A stretch of 64,000 nt of DNA, taken from positions 128,711 to 192,710 of the forward strand of contig CAVBUH010000043.1 in the NCBI GenBank assembly GCA_963598415.1, in the 5' to 3' direction. Of the stretch, positions 8,214 to 15,273 are shown one piece after another; the stretch's first letter is position 1, and each line of letters begins with the position of its first letter. Made by a program: the position numbers and the translations under genes. The DNA comes from Colimorpha_A sp900556615. Lineage in GTDB: Bacteria; Bacillota; Clostridia; Oscillospirales; CAG-272. The notes below the pieces were generated by a model. The model did not search any database. It saw nothing but the letters and a program-made list of their open reading frames with translations, and was not told where the DNA came from.

Positions 8214-10073
8214 TCAGATCAGCTTATCGAGCATACCGAAGCTTCCGGCAAGAAAGCTCTTAAGTTCCTCTGCATTGAGCTGTCTCTGTGCAAGCGTTGC
8301 AAGGCTGAATATATACTTTGCAGCTTCCTCCGCTCCCACTTCGTCTGAAGAAACTTTTTCTGACAGTCGCTTAATCATCGCGCTGTTAGCATTAAGGACA
8401 AGCTCTCCTTCGGGAGCAGGCATTTCCGTTCCCTGCATACCGTAAAGCTTCATCATCTCTCCGAAACGTCTGTCCTGCTCCGAGACGGTCAGAATCGCGG
8501 GAAGCGTCATATCCTTAAGGTTTTCGAATTTTACCTTAAGCTTTTCATTTCCGCTTACCTTGATGAAAAGATCGGAAAGCTCCTTGCTTTCGAATTGTTC
8601 TCCGTCTCCCTTGAGAACCTCTGCAACATCGGCGTCGACGCGGAAAAACTTAACGCCTCTATCCTGTTCTATCATCGAAATGAATTGATTGTCAAGTCCT
8701 TTGTCGAGATATGCGATATCAATTCCCTCGTTTTCAAGCATGGAGATATACTGTGCCTGAGTCATCCTGTCGGTAGCATAATAAACGGTATTCTCGTGCT
8801 TCTCCTTAGCTGTTTCAAGATATTCGTCAAGCGTGACATATTTTCCCGAGGTAAGAGGATAGATAACCGATCCCTTTATCCTGTCATAGAATTTTTTCTC
8901 GCGCAAGCTTCCGTATTCGACGAAAATCTTGATGTCCTGCCAGAGCTTTTCATAGCTTTCGCGCTCGTTCGTAAAGAGCGCATTCAGCTTATCTGCGACC
9001 TTTTTAACGATATGCTGCGACATCTTTGCGACATATCCGCTGTTCTGAAGATAGCTTCTTGACACGTTGAGAGGAAGCTCTGGGCAATCGATTATTCCGC
9101 GGAGCATCAGTAAGAACTCCGGAATTACCTCTTTGATATTATCGGCAACAAATACCTGATTATAATAAAGCTTTACCTGTCCTTCAAGACTTTCGTACTC
9201 GTTTGTGATCTTCGGAAAATAGAGTATTCCCTTAAAATTCAGAGGATAATCAGCATTTATGTGAATATGGAAGAGAGGCTCTCTGTAATCATGAAACACC
9301 TTCCGGTAAAACTCAAGGTATTCTTCCTCGGTGCAGTCGGAGGGATTTTTCATCCAAAGCGGATGCGTATCGTTTATCGGCTTAGGAGCTTCGGGTTCCT
9401 TTTCCTCTCCATCCTCCTTCTTTTCCGTTTCAGGCTTTTTTTCGCCTTCATAATAGATTTCAACCGGCATAAATGAACAATATTCATTCAAAATCGCAGT
9501 GAGCTTGGAATCTTCAAGGTATGCCTCCTCGCCCTCTGTGATGTGCATGATCACGTCGGTGCCTCTCGTTTCTTTTTCGGAGGGTGCAAGCGTATATTCG
9601 CCCGCCTCGTTGCACTCCCATCTGACTGCGGGAGCTCCGGTATAGGATTTCGTTTCTACCGTAACACTGTCGCTGACCATAAACGACGAATAGAAGCCAA
9701 GTCCGAAATGTCCGATGATGCCGTTGTTTTTGGTATCCTCTCCTTCATATTTATTAATGAAATCGAGAGCGCCGGAGAGCGCAATCTGACACAGATACTT
9801 ATCAAGCTCCTCCTCTGTCATTCCGATGCCGTTGTCAGATACGGTTATCGTTTTGTTCTCCTTATCGGCCTTCACGGTTATACGATAATTGTCATCTATA
9901 TCGGACACCTGTCCGAGAGAACTCAATCTGCGGAGCTTCGTGACTGCGTCACAGGCATTGGAAACGATCTCGCGCAGGAAAATATCCTTATCCGAATAGA
10001 GCCATTTTTTTATGATCGGGAATATGTGCTCGGTTTCAACAGATATCCCGCCTTTTTTGATTTCTTCTTCCAT
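8214..10073 (-). CDS. htpG: Molecular chaperone HtpG (Hsp90)
   Basis: A 619-residue Hsp90 homologue, an ATP-dependent cytosolic chaperone dimer. The GHKL ATPase pocket is complete: ELISNACDA-type helix (REIVSNACDAVTKL), VSDNGIGMT, the lid region and GHFGLGFYSSFMVSD. The middle-domain arginine region (PLNVSRSYLQ) is conserved. A short charged linker (EKKEDGEEKEPEAPKP) separates the N-terminal and middle domains, unusual for bacterial HtpG but seen in Clostridia. The start at 10073 follows AAAGGAT about ten bases upstream. It reads away from the tRNA-Met gene, and the leader is very AT-rich. I see no CIRCE element. Confidence 0.95.
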   Translation of the reverse strand: MEEEIKKGGISVETEHIFPIIKKWLYSDKDIFLREIVSNACDAVTKLRRLSSLGQVSDIDDNYRITVKADKENKTITVSDNGIGMTEEELDKYLCQIALSGALDFINKYEGEDTKNNGIIGHFGLGFYSSFMVSDSVTVETKSYTGAPAVRWECNEAGEYTLAPSEKETRGTDVIMHITEGEEAYLEDSKLTAILNEYCSFMPVEIYYEGEKKPETEKKEDGEEKEPEAPKPINDTHPLWMKNPSDCTEEEYLEFYRKVFHDYREPLFHIHINADYPLNFKGILYFPKITNEYESLEGQVKLYYNQVFVADNIKEVIPEFLLMLRGIIDCPELPLNVSRSYLQNSGYVAKMSQHIVKKVADKLNALFTNERESYEKLWQDIKIFVEYGSLREKKFYDRIKGSVIYPLTSGKYVTLDEYLETAKEKHENTVYYATDRMTQAQYISMLENEGIDIAYLDKGLDNQFISMIEQDRGVKFFRVDADVAEVLKGDGEQFESKELSDLFIKVSGNEKLKVKFENLKDMTLPAILTVSEQDRRFGEMMKLYGMQGTEMPAPEGELVLNANSAMIKRLSEKVSSDEVGAEEAAKYIFSLATLAQRQLNAEELKSFLAGSFGMLDKLI

Positions 10074-10274
10074 GGTTTTATCATCCTTTCAATTATGTCA
10101 ATTCAGTATAGAATATCTAAGTTTATTCTATTTTATAATATATTATAATACATTTCAAGAAATAAATGTTAAATTTTTAATAATCGATCGAGATCACACG
10201 GATGAAGGGTGATAGTTCATAAAATATATCTTCAATTTCATGAATATTTATGTAAAATGCGCCTTGAATCTCTC

Positions 10275-10303
10275 TTGACTTTTTTTTCTTTGAGTGATAT
10301 AAT
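10275..10303 (+). promoter_or_regulatory. Sigma-A-type promoter of tRNA-Met
   Basis: TTGACT at 10275-10280 and TATAAT at 10298-10303 with a 17-nt spacer, about 40 bases before the tRNA. The match to the housekeeping consensus is near perfect. Confidence 0.75.
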
Positions 10304-10344
10304 ATTACTGTTAATCAGTAATGATGATTATCCGGAATTTTTCC

Positions 10345-10421
10345 GGGCCAATAGCTCAGTTGGTTAGAGCTACCGGCTCATAACCGGTCGGTCCTAGGTT
10401 CGAGTCCTAGTTGGCCCACCA
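10345..10421 (+). tRNA. tRNA-Met (anticodon CAT)
   Basis: A 77-nt cloverleaf. The acceptor GGGCCAA pairs with TTGGCCC, the D-arm reads GCTCAGTTGGTTAGAGC, and the anticodon arm is CCGG-CTCATAA-CCGG with anticodon CAT. The T-arm is CTAGGTTCGAGTCCTAG, the discriminator is A, and CCA is encoded. The body matches the elongator tRNA-Met of Clostridia. A CAT anticodon can also be tRNA-Ile2 (lysidine modified), but the acceptor stem favours Met. A consensus promoter precedes it and a strong terminator follows. Confidence 0.92.
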
Positions 10422-10428
10422 TGTCGTT

Positions 10429-10468
10429 GCCGGAGCAAAGTTCGCTTTGCTCCGGCTTATTTTTTTTG
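10429..10468 (+). terminator. Rho-independent terminator of tRNA-Met
   Basis: A perfect 12-bp stem GCCGGAGCAAAG / CTTTGCTCCGGC around a TTCG tetraloop, followed by TTATTTTTTTT. A very strong intrinsic terminator eight bases after the tRNA. Confidence 0.93.
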
Positions 10469-10625
10469 CCCTTGGCAAAAATACACCATACTCCCACTCT
10501 ATTTTTCTCCTTTTTCGAAAAAAGTCACACTGCGCCTTACCGCCCGCTTGCAGACGCGCTCGCTCCGGCTTGCTGTTAACTTTTTTCGGGCAGCGTCTGC
10601 GGCCGCATTTTTGCTTCCGGAAGGT

Positions 10626-10665
10626 AAAAAAGGCAACCATTTGATACAGGAACGGTTGCCTTTTT
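10626..10665. terminator. Terminator-like hairpin
   Basis: AAAAAGGCAACC and GGTTGCCTTTTT form a 12-bp stem around a 15-nt loop, with A and T runs at the base, so it could act on either strand. No gene is recognised between it and the tRNA terminator; the GC-rich stretch 10490-10620 has no supported reading frame. Confidence 0.5.
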
Positions 10666-10706
10666 GAAAAAATAATTTTGAAAAGTTTTTTTGCTTGTCG
10701 TTTGTG

Positions 10707-11070
10707 TTAAGGAATCGCTGATTAAATCGGCTATGCAGGTTTCCGAGATGCTTTTTTGCACGGCAAGGCAAAAACGCAGGAATATGGTTCATATTTCAAG
10801 GTTTTTAGTAGCTGCGCCTCGGCGCAGCTACAGAAGCCGGGCATTAAGGAAATACCACACAATGCTTATTGTGCAGTTGCGCCGCCGATTTTTCGTCAAA
10901 CAATACCTATTGAGGAGGCAAGGGTAACTACTTCTCTGCCGACGAAATTTGTGAAGTATGACGGAATAGAGGCAAGCATATGCGCAATAAAGGCGTTAGC
11001 TGTGTACCCGGCGGTATTGCCTTAAATCAGCCGGAAAGATGCGTTGATGATTGATTCAGTGATTCCTTAA
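10707..11070 (+). repeat. Element B copy interrupted by element A
   Basis: The left half 10707-10843 starts TTAAGGAATCGCTGATTAAAT, and the right half 11026-11070 ends TGATTCAGTGATTCCTTAA. Between them lies element A copy 4. Also inside the left half is a small palindrome, TAGCTGCGCC / GGCGCAGCTA, absent from other B copies. Confidence 0.9.
10844..11025 (+). repeat. Element A copy 4, nested in element B
   Basis: A full 182-bp copy from TTAAGGAAATACCAC to GCGGTATTGCCTTAA. It interrupts element B between GCCGGGCA and ATCAGCCGGA. Other B copies read continuously across this point, so this is a genuine insertion. Confidence 0.93.
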
Positions 11071-11294
11071 TATGTTTCGTATGTCTCTGAAAACCGGAAC
11101 CGGTATCGGCATGTGTTTATCGTATTCATATATTCATTACAATCGGTATCACAGACCGATATCACAAGCTTGTGCTTTTCACTGTCGGAATAACTGCTTT
11201 TCAGTTTTCCGAAGGAGAGAATGCAATGTAAAGTAAAAATGCAGCACAGGAAGAGAAGCAATAAAAACAGAATCGAAAAATTTTTCCTTGTCAT
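11067..11294 (-). CDS. Small membrane-anchored or secreted protein, unknown
   Basis: A 75-residue frame starting MTRKNFSILFLLLLFLCCIF, a positively charged start followed by a long hydrophobic segment typical of a signal anchor. The remainder is polar. GGGAG lies nine bases before the ATG, and the gene starts 16 bases after the stop of the DUF218 gene, so it could be the second gene of that transcript. Its stop codon is supplied by the terminal inverted repeat of element B (TTAAGGAAT at 11062-11070), suggesting that the original C-terminus was lost or altered by the insertion. I do not recognise the family. Confidence 0.4.
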   Translation of the reverse strand: MTRKNFSILFLLLLFLCCIFTLHCILSFGKLKSSYSDSEKHKLVISVCDTDCNEYMNTINTCRYRFRFSETYETY

Positions 11295-11309
11295 AACATA
11301 TGTCTCCCG

Positions 11310-12005
11310 TTACTGCGGCGCCGGATTCCATACCGAAAGTCCCATTTCGGCATTCGCACCGAACAAACAGAAGGCAAAATCCTTGACTCTTGCTGCCACC
11401 TCTCTGATGTCACGCTGCCATTGATTCCTGTACTCGCGTGTATCTGCTGCCACCCCATATGCTTCCAGCCCGAGCTGCTGCGCGATATATATTGCTCTGT
11501 ACAGATGATATTCCTGCGTTACAACGACAATTTTTTTATATCCTAAAAGCTTTGCTGTTCTGTAGATGCTGTCGTAGGTTGAAAGACCGTAGCCGTCGCA
11601 TTCAATTGCCTCAGCGGGAATTCCGCGTTCCTCAGCAACCCGCTTCATCGTACCGACCTCATCGTAGTGGGAACTTCTGCTGTCCCCGCTTACAAGCAGC
11701 ACGGGAGATACGCCGAGCTTATAAAGCTCGACTCCGCAGTCTATTCGATCCTGAAGCATAGGACTTGGTATACCGCCGGACTTGACCTGACATCCGAGAA
11801 CGATTATGCAGTCAATACTCTGAAGCTCTGCAGCCTCCGACGGCGTTATGATCCTATTTTTTGCCGTATTTTTCACTGCTATATTTATGGCTGCGGCTGC
11901 TATGCCGCCCGTAGCTCCGCAAATAAGAGCCGCGACCAGAAGCACCTTAATAAATCTGATCAGCTTTTTGCCTTTTTTCTGCTGTGAATTCTTTTTTTCG
12001 TTCAT
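11310..12005 (-). CDS. DUF218 / SanA-YdcF-like membrane protein
   Basis: A 231-residue protein with a short lysine-rich cytoplasmic start, one membrane segment (about residues 17-45) and an exported DUF218 domain. Family signatures are DCIIVLGCQVKSGGIPSPML near the domain start, LLVSGDSRSSHYDEVGTM, and VVVTQEYHLYRAIYIAQQLG. SanA and related proteins affect envelope barrier function and vancomycin sensitivity; biochemical activity is not firmly known. The SGG.P...L.DR type acidic and polar site is intact. A good ribosome-binding site (AAAGG) precedes the ATG at 12005. Confidence 0.82.
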   Translation of the reverse strand: MNEKKNSQQKKGKKLIRFIKVLLVAALICGATGGIAAAAINIAVKNTAKNRIITPSEAAELQSIDCIIVLGCQVKSGGIPSPMLQDRIDCGVELYKLGVSPVLLVSGDSRSSHYDEVGTMKRVAEERGIPAEAIECDGYGLSTYDSIYRTAKLLGYKKIVVVTQEYHLYRAIYIAQQLGLEAYGVAADTREYRNQWQRDIREVAARVKDFAFCLFGANAEMGLSVWNPAPQ

Positions 12006-12469
12006 GATAGGATGCCTTTCGGTTATTCATTTTGTATGACATTATCTGTTATTTTTTGACGTTGAAATTTTCTTTTTGTTCCGTTATTTTTTTATTATTC
12101 CAAAATATTTTATTTTCATGTCCAGACCGTTGAAAATTCGCCGTTCTATAATGCTTTGTAAGATTGTGCTCTTACTGAAACCGATATATCGTTTCATAGT
12201 CACCGTAACGATCTGCGATAGGAGGAATTCGGTATGGAGTAAGAATCCCAAAGAACATTTCAAGCGGAACAATCGCAAAACCATGAGTACACTAAGTGAA
12301 AAACGCTCCGGCTCCTTCAAAAAAAGCTAACGAATTGATGATCAGAGTTTTGAAAGCCTTTCCGCTGCGCCTTTGCCTTCTTCCGGGAACCACATCTTTT
12401 TACTTATTCATCTTTTAAGCTGTATCTATTATTTTATATGCAATTATATGCAGAAAAAAGCGTAAATTC
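12006..12469. other. Intergenic region with no supported gene
   Basis: An AT-rich stretch between the DUF218 gene and element A copy 5. Open frames of about 80 codons exist on both strands (12076-12330 and 12084-12320), but they lack convincing start signals and recognisable sequence. I see nothing else in it. Confidence 0.5.
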
Positions 12470-12649
12470 TTAAGGAAATACCGCACAATGATTGTTGTGC
12501 AGTTGCGCCGCCAGATTTTTTGTCAAACAATACAAATTGAGGAAACAAGAGTAACCCCTCTGTCGGCAAACTTTGTGAAGTATGACGGAATAGAGGTAAG
12601 CAAATGCGCAATAAAGGCGTTAACCGTGCACCCGGCGGTATTGCCTTAA
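12470..12649 (+). repeat. Element A copy 5
   Basis: A 180-bp copy from TTAAGGAAATACCGC to GCGGTATTGCCTTAA with the core CAAATTGAGGAAACAAGAG. It lies about 100 bases upstream of the infC promoter. Confidence 0.93.
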
Positions 12650-12753
12650 ATTAAATGCCCTATCAGACTAAATACCACAACTAAATTGCACTGTTGCATT
12701 TGCTTTGAGAATTTACTTGTGCAGAAAAAGAAATAAAAAATCAGTGAAACCTC

Positions 12754-12782
12754 TTGACAAATTGTAATCTGTGTGGTACAAT
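12754..12782 (+). promoter_or_regulatory. Promoter of the infC-rpmI-rplT operon
   Basis: TTGACA at 12754-12759 and TACAAT at 12777-12782 with a 17-nt spacer. It starts a leader of about 175 nt before infC. Confidence 0.82.
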
Positions 12783-12789
12783 ACTCAAT

Positions 12790-12955
12790 ACAAAGAAGCA
12801 GAACTACCGTTCTCACCGTCGGACTAAGTGCGCCGGTCGATATGGATGCCGGTTTAAAAACCGGTTTTGTTGTTCGGATTCTGCTTTGTCGGCGGTTCCG
12901 GACTTTTTGTTTTTATCGGTTCCGCCTGCCGCTTTTTACATTAATATCTCGGAGG
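12790..12955 (+). promoter_or_regulatory. Structured leader of the infC operon (L20-leader-type candidate)
   Basis: The untranslated leader contains GTTCTCACCGTCGG, a hairpin CCGGTT-TAAA-AACCGG followed by TTTTGTTGTT (12849-12874), and a second imperfect stem GGCGGTTCCG / CGGTTCCGCC around a T-rich loop. In Firmicutes the infC-rpmI-rplT operon is controlled by ribosomal protein L20 acting on such a leader through attenuation. The position and T-rich hairpins fit; the exact L20-binding fold was not computed. Confidence 0.55.
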
Positions 12956-12964
12956 TGTTTTACA

Positions 12965-13558
12965 ATAGCCGCAAGAAACAATTCAAAGGAAATGGCAATT
13001 AATGAGGCCATCTCTTCTCTTCAGGGCTTCAGTCGCTCAAAACAGGTCAGAGTAATCGGCTCAGACGGCGAGCAGCTTGGTGTTATCGCCCTTTCGACAG
13101 CACAGAATATGGCTTATGACAGGGGACTTGATCTTGTTCTCATCGCACCGCAGGGAGAACCGCCGGTGTGCAGAATTATGGATTATGGAAAGTTCCGCTT
13201 CGAGCGTGATAAAAAGGAAAAGGAAGCTCGTAAAAAGCAGCAGATTGTCGAGACTAAGGAGGTTCAGCTCTCCTGTCATATCGACGTGAATGACTTTAAT
13301 ACGAAAGTAAACCATGCGCTGCGTTTTCTCGGAAACGGCGACAAGGTCAGAGTCATGGTGAAGTTCAGAGGACGTCAGCTCAGTCATCCCGAGCTTGGAA
13401 CAGAGCTTCTCAAAAAATTTGAACAGGCATGCGCTGAAAAGGGTACGGTCGATAAGACTCCCGCAATGGAGGGGCGTGCTATGATTATGTTCATTTCTCC
13501 GCTTAAACCTACCGCGTCAAAAGAAAAAAACAAGGCGGAGTCCAGCGCGGAAAAATAA
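12965..13558 (+). CDS. infC: Translation initiation factor IF-3, with ATA start codon
   Basis: IF-3 binds the 30S subunit, blocks premature 50S joining and proofreads start codons. The N-domain (AINEAISSLQ, then QVRVIGSDGEQLGV), the conserved linker region (PPVCRIMDYGKFRFE, then KKEKEARKKQQ) and the C-domain ending MEGRAMIMFISPLKP are complete. The only well-spaced ribosome-binding site, GGAGGTG, lies seven bases before an in-frame ATA at 12965. The nearest ATG (12992) has its AAGGA only one base away. A rare start codon is the known basis of IF-3 autoregulation, so I choose ATA, giving 197 residues. It is the first gene of the operon with L35 and L20. Confidence 0.93.
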   Translation: MAARNNSKEMAINEAISSLQGFSRSKQVRVIGSDGEQLGVIALSTAQNMAYDRGLDLVLIAPQGEPPVCRIMDYGKFRFERDKKEKEARKKQQIVETKEVQLSCHIDVNDFNTKVNHALRFLGNGDKVRVMVKFRGRQLSHPELGTELLKKFEQACAEKGTVDKTPAMEGRAMIMFISPLKPTASKEKNKAESSAEK

Positions 13559-13650
13559 CACGTCCGATAAGAACGTGCGGAGCAGCTTCGACGGCGACCG
13601 AAGCTTGCTTGTCATCAAAAATTCAGCGTCGTCGGGAAACGGAATCGAAA

Positions 13651-13848
13651 ATGGGAAAGGTTAAAACACATAAGGCAGCATCCAAAAGATTTACTCTTAC
13701 CAAAAGCGGTAAGGTAAAGCTCAATCATACCAATCGACGTCATAAGCTCGGTTTAAAAACCGCAAAGCGCAAGAGACAGCTCAGAAAATCCGGTTATCTC
13801 AGCGAGAGCATGGCTCCCAATATCAGAACTCTCCTGCCCCGCAGCTGA
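13651..13848 (+). CDS. rpmI: 50S ribosomal protein L35
   Basis: A 65-residue, highly basic protein starting MGKVKTHKAASKRFTLTKSG and containing NHTNRRHKLGLKTAKRKRQLRK split across the middle; length and sequence are typical of L35. It is the second gene of the infC operon. The interval before it (13559-13650) holds an imperfect hairpin AGCTTCG / CGAAGCT at about 13583-13605 and only a weak ribosome-binding site. This could make expression depend on translation of infC or on L20 binding. Confidence 0.95.
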   Translation: MGKVKTHKAASKRFTLTKSGKVKLNHTNRRHKLGLKTAKRKRQLRKSGYLSESMAPNIRTLLPRS

Positions 13849-13884
13849 GTCGCAACAATACGGTAATTACAGGAGGAAGAAGAA

Positions 13885-14238
13885 ATGGCAAGAGTTAAGG
13901 GCGCTGTAATGACGCGCAAAAGAAGAAATAAAGTTCTGAAGCTCGCAAAGGGATATTGGGGCGCAAAGTCCAAGCACTTCAAGATGGCGAAACAGGCCGT
14001 AATGAAGAGCGGTAATTATGCTTTTGCAGGAAGAAAAATGAAGAAAAGAGACTTCCGTTCTCTTTGGATTACCCGTATCTCCGCTCAGGCGAAGGTTAAC
14101 GGAATCAATTATTCGCAGCTTATGCATGGCTTGAGGCTTGCAGGAATAAATCTCAACAGAAAGATGCTGGCGGAGCTTGCCGTGTCTGATAAGGACGCTT
14201 TTGCTGCTCTTGTTGAGAAGGCGAAGGCTGCTCTTTGA
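13885..14238 (+). CDS. rplT: 50S ribosomal protein L20
   Basis: A 117-residue L20 starting MARVKGAVMTRKRRNKVLKL, with the long basic N-terminal helix (KGYWGAKSKHFKMAKQAV) and the globular C-terminus ending ALVEKAKAAL. L20 is essential for early 50S assembly and represses its own operon in Firmicutes. AGGAGG lies eight bases upstream. A terminator follows ten bases after the stop, closing the operon. Confidence 0.96.
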   Translation: MARVKGAVMTRKRRNKVLKLAKGYWGAKSKHFKMAKQAVMKSGNYAFAGRKMKKRDFRSLWITRISAQAKVNGINYSQLMHGLRLAGINLNRKMLAELAVSDKDAFAALVEKAKAAL

Positions 14239-14247
14239 TGAAAGCTC

Positions 14248-14273
14248 AAAACCCGGTTTTGCCGGGTTTTTGA
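14248..14273 (+). terminator. Terminator of infC-rpmI-rplT
   Basis: AAAACCCGG / CCGGGTTTT stem (9 bp) around a 5-nt loop, followed by T residues. It lies just after the rplT stop and 20 bases before the next gene. Confidence 0.85.
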
Positions 14274-14291
14274 TTTATTAAGGTGAAAGTT

Positions 14292-15089
14292 ATGCTTATA
14301 ACCTCCCGCTCAAATCCGGCTGTTGTCGCGGCGGCCGCGCTTCATGATAAAAAATACCGCGACGAACAGCATTTGTTTCTTTTTGAGGGAATAAAGCTCT
14401 TCAGAGAAGCGGTGCTTTCCGGAATCGATATTGTATCTGTTTTTACTTCAGAAAAAAATCTCCCGTTTTGCCGGGAGATGCTTCCAGGAAAAGATATTAT
14501 ACAGGTTTCCGATTCGGTTATCGAAAAGTTATCAACCGAAAAATCTCCTCAGGGAGTAATTTGTGTTGCAAAATATATTGACAAAATTCACAATTTAAAT
14601 AAAATATATACTATGAAGGATTTTATTTCCCGGGATAGGCGTATTATGATACTGTCCTCTTTGCGCGATCCCGGCAATCTCGGCACTGTTATTCGTACCG
14701 CTTCGGCTTTTGGAACAGATGAACTTATTCTGTCGGCGGATTGTGCTGATATTTATAATCCGAAAACCGTTCGTGCCGCGATGGGGACTCTGTTCCGTCA
14801 GAGAATCACTTATGCAGCTAATCTCCGCGACGCTGTGATAATGATGAAGAAGGCGGGTTATAATGTTTGTGCGGCAGTCCTTGACAGAGAGTCGGAGCGG
14901 CTTGACAAAATGAAAATTACTTCAAAAACCGCTTTTGTAATTGGAAACGAGGGACACGGTATCTCTCCCGATATTATCGAGGCTGCGGGAAGTAAGGTAT
15001 ATATTCCGATGGAAGATGGCGTCGAGTCTCTTAATGCAGCAGCAGCAGCCGCGGTATTTATGTGGCAGATGAAAATTTCTGTTTTATAG
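14292..15089 (+). CDS. TrmH/SpoU-family RNA 2'-O-methyltransferase
   Basis: A 265-residue two-domain protein. The N-terminal L30e-like substrate-binding domain (DEQHLFLFEGIKLFREAV, then EKSPQGVICVAKY) is followed by the knotted SPOUT domain. SPOUT motif 1 is SSLRDPGNLGTVIRTASAFG, motif 2 is TAFVIGNEGHGIS and motif 3 is VYIPMEDGVESLNAAAAAA. These carry the conserved N, R, E and S/N residues for SAM and RNA binding. The enzyme would methylate a ribose in rRNA (RlmB/TsnR-like); the exact nucleotide is not predictable. I start at the ATG 14292, which has AAGGTG six bases upstream; a GTG at 14283 is the alternative. Confidence 0.88.
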   Translation: MLITSRSNPAVVAAAALHDKKYRDEQHLFLFEGIKLFREAVLSGIDIVSVFTSEKNLPFCREMLPGKDIIQVSDSVIEKLSTEKSPQGVICVAKYIDKIHNLNKIYTMKDFISRDRRIMILSSLRDPGNLGTVIRTASAFGTDELILSADCADIYNPKTVRAAMGTLFRQRITYAANLRDAVIMMKKAGYNVCAAVLDRESERLDKMKITSKTAFVIGNEGHGISPDIIEAAGSKVYIPMEDGVESLNAAAAAAVFMWQMKISVL

Positions 15090-15141
15090 GGATTTCGAAT
15101 TATCCGACCGGCGTTTTGTCAGGAGGCTTTACGGCAATTGC

Positions 15142-15273
15142 ATGTCTGCGAGGCATAGCGGAAAGCCGATGCGTATATCCGTTTATGATGAAATCCGAAC
15201 GGAATTGGCGGCGGCAGAAGAAAATAGTTTATCTGATTATAGATTGATCGGAGGAAGTTATGACGGAGGATAA
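15142..15273 (+). CDS. Possible 43-residue small protein overlapping dprA
   Basis: A short frame starting MSARHSGKPMRISVYDEIRT and ending SDYRLIGGSYDGG; its stop codon lies inside the first codons of dprA. The composition (amphipathic, acidic) is protein-like and the codons resemble the neighbours'. AGGAGG occurs at 15120-15125, rather far (16 bases) from the ATG. The overlap with the dprA start would allow translational coupling. I do not recognise it, and a chance frame remains possible. Confidence 0.35.
   Translation: MSARHSGKPMRISVYDEIRTELAAAEENSLSDYRLIGGSYDGG

Noticed and set aside
10490..10620. GC-rich stretch after tRNA-Met with overlapping frames on both strands
   Set aside because: Short, basic, low-complexity translations and no start signals; it lies between two terminator hairpins.
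12084..12320. Frames of about 80 codons on both strands upstream of infC
   Set aside because: Weak or non-ATG starts, no recognisable motifs, AT-rich sequence.
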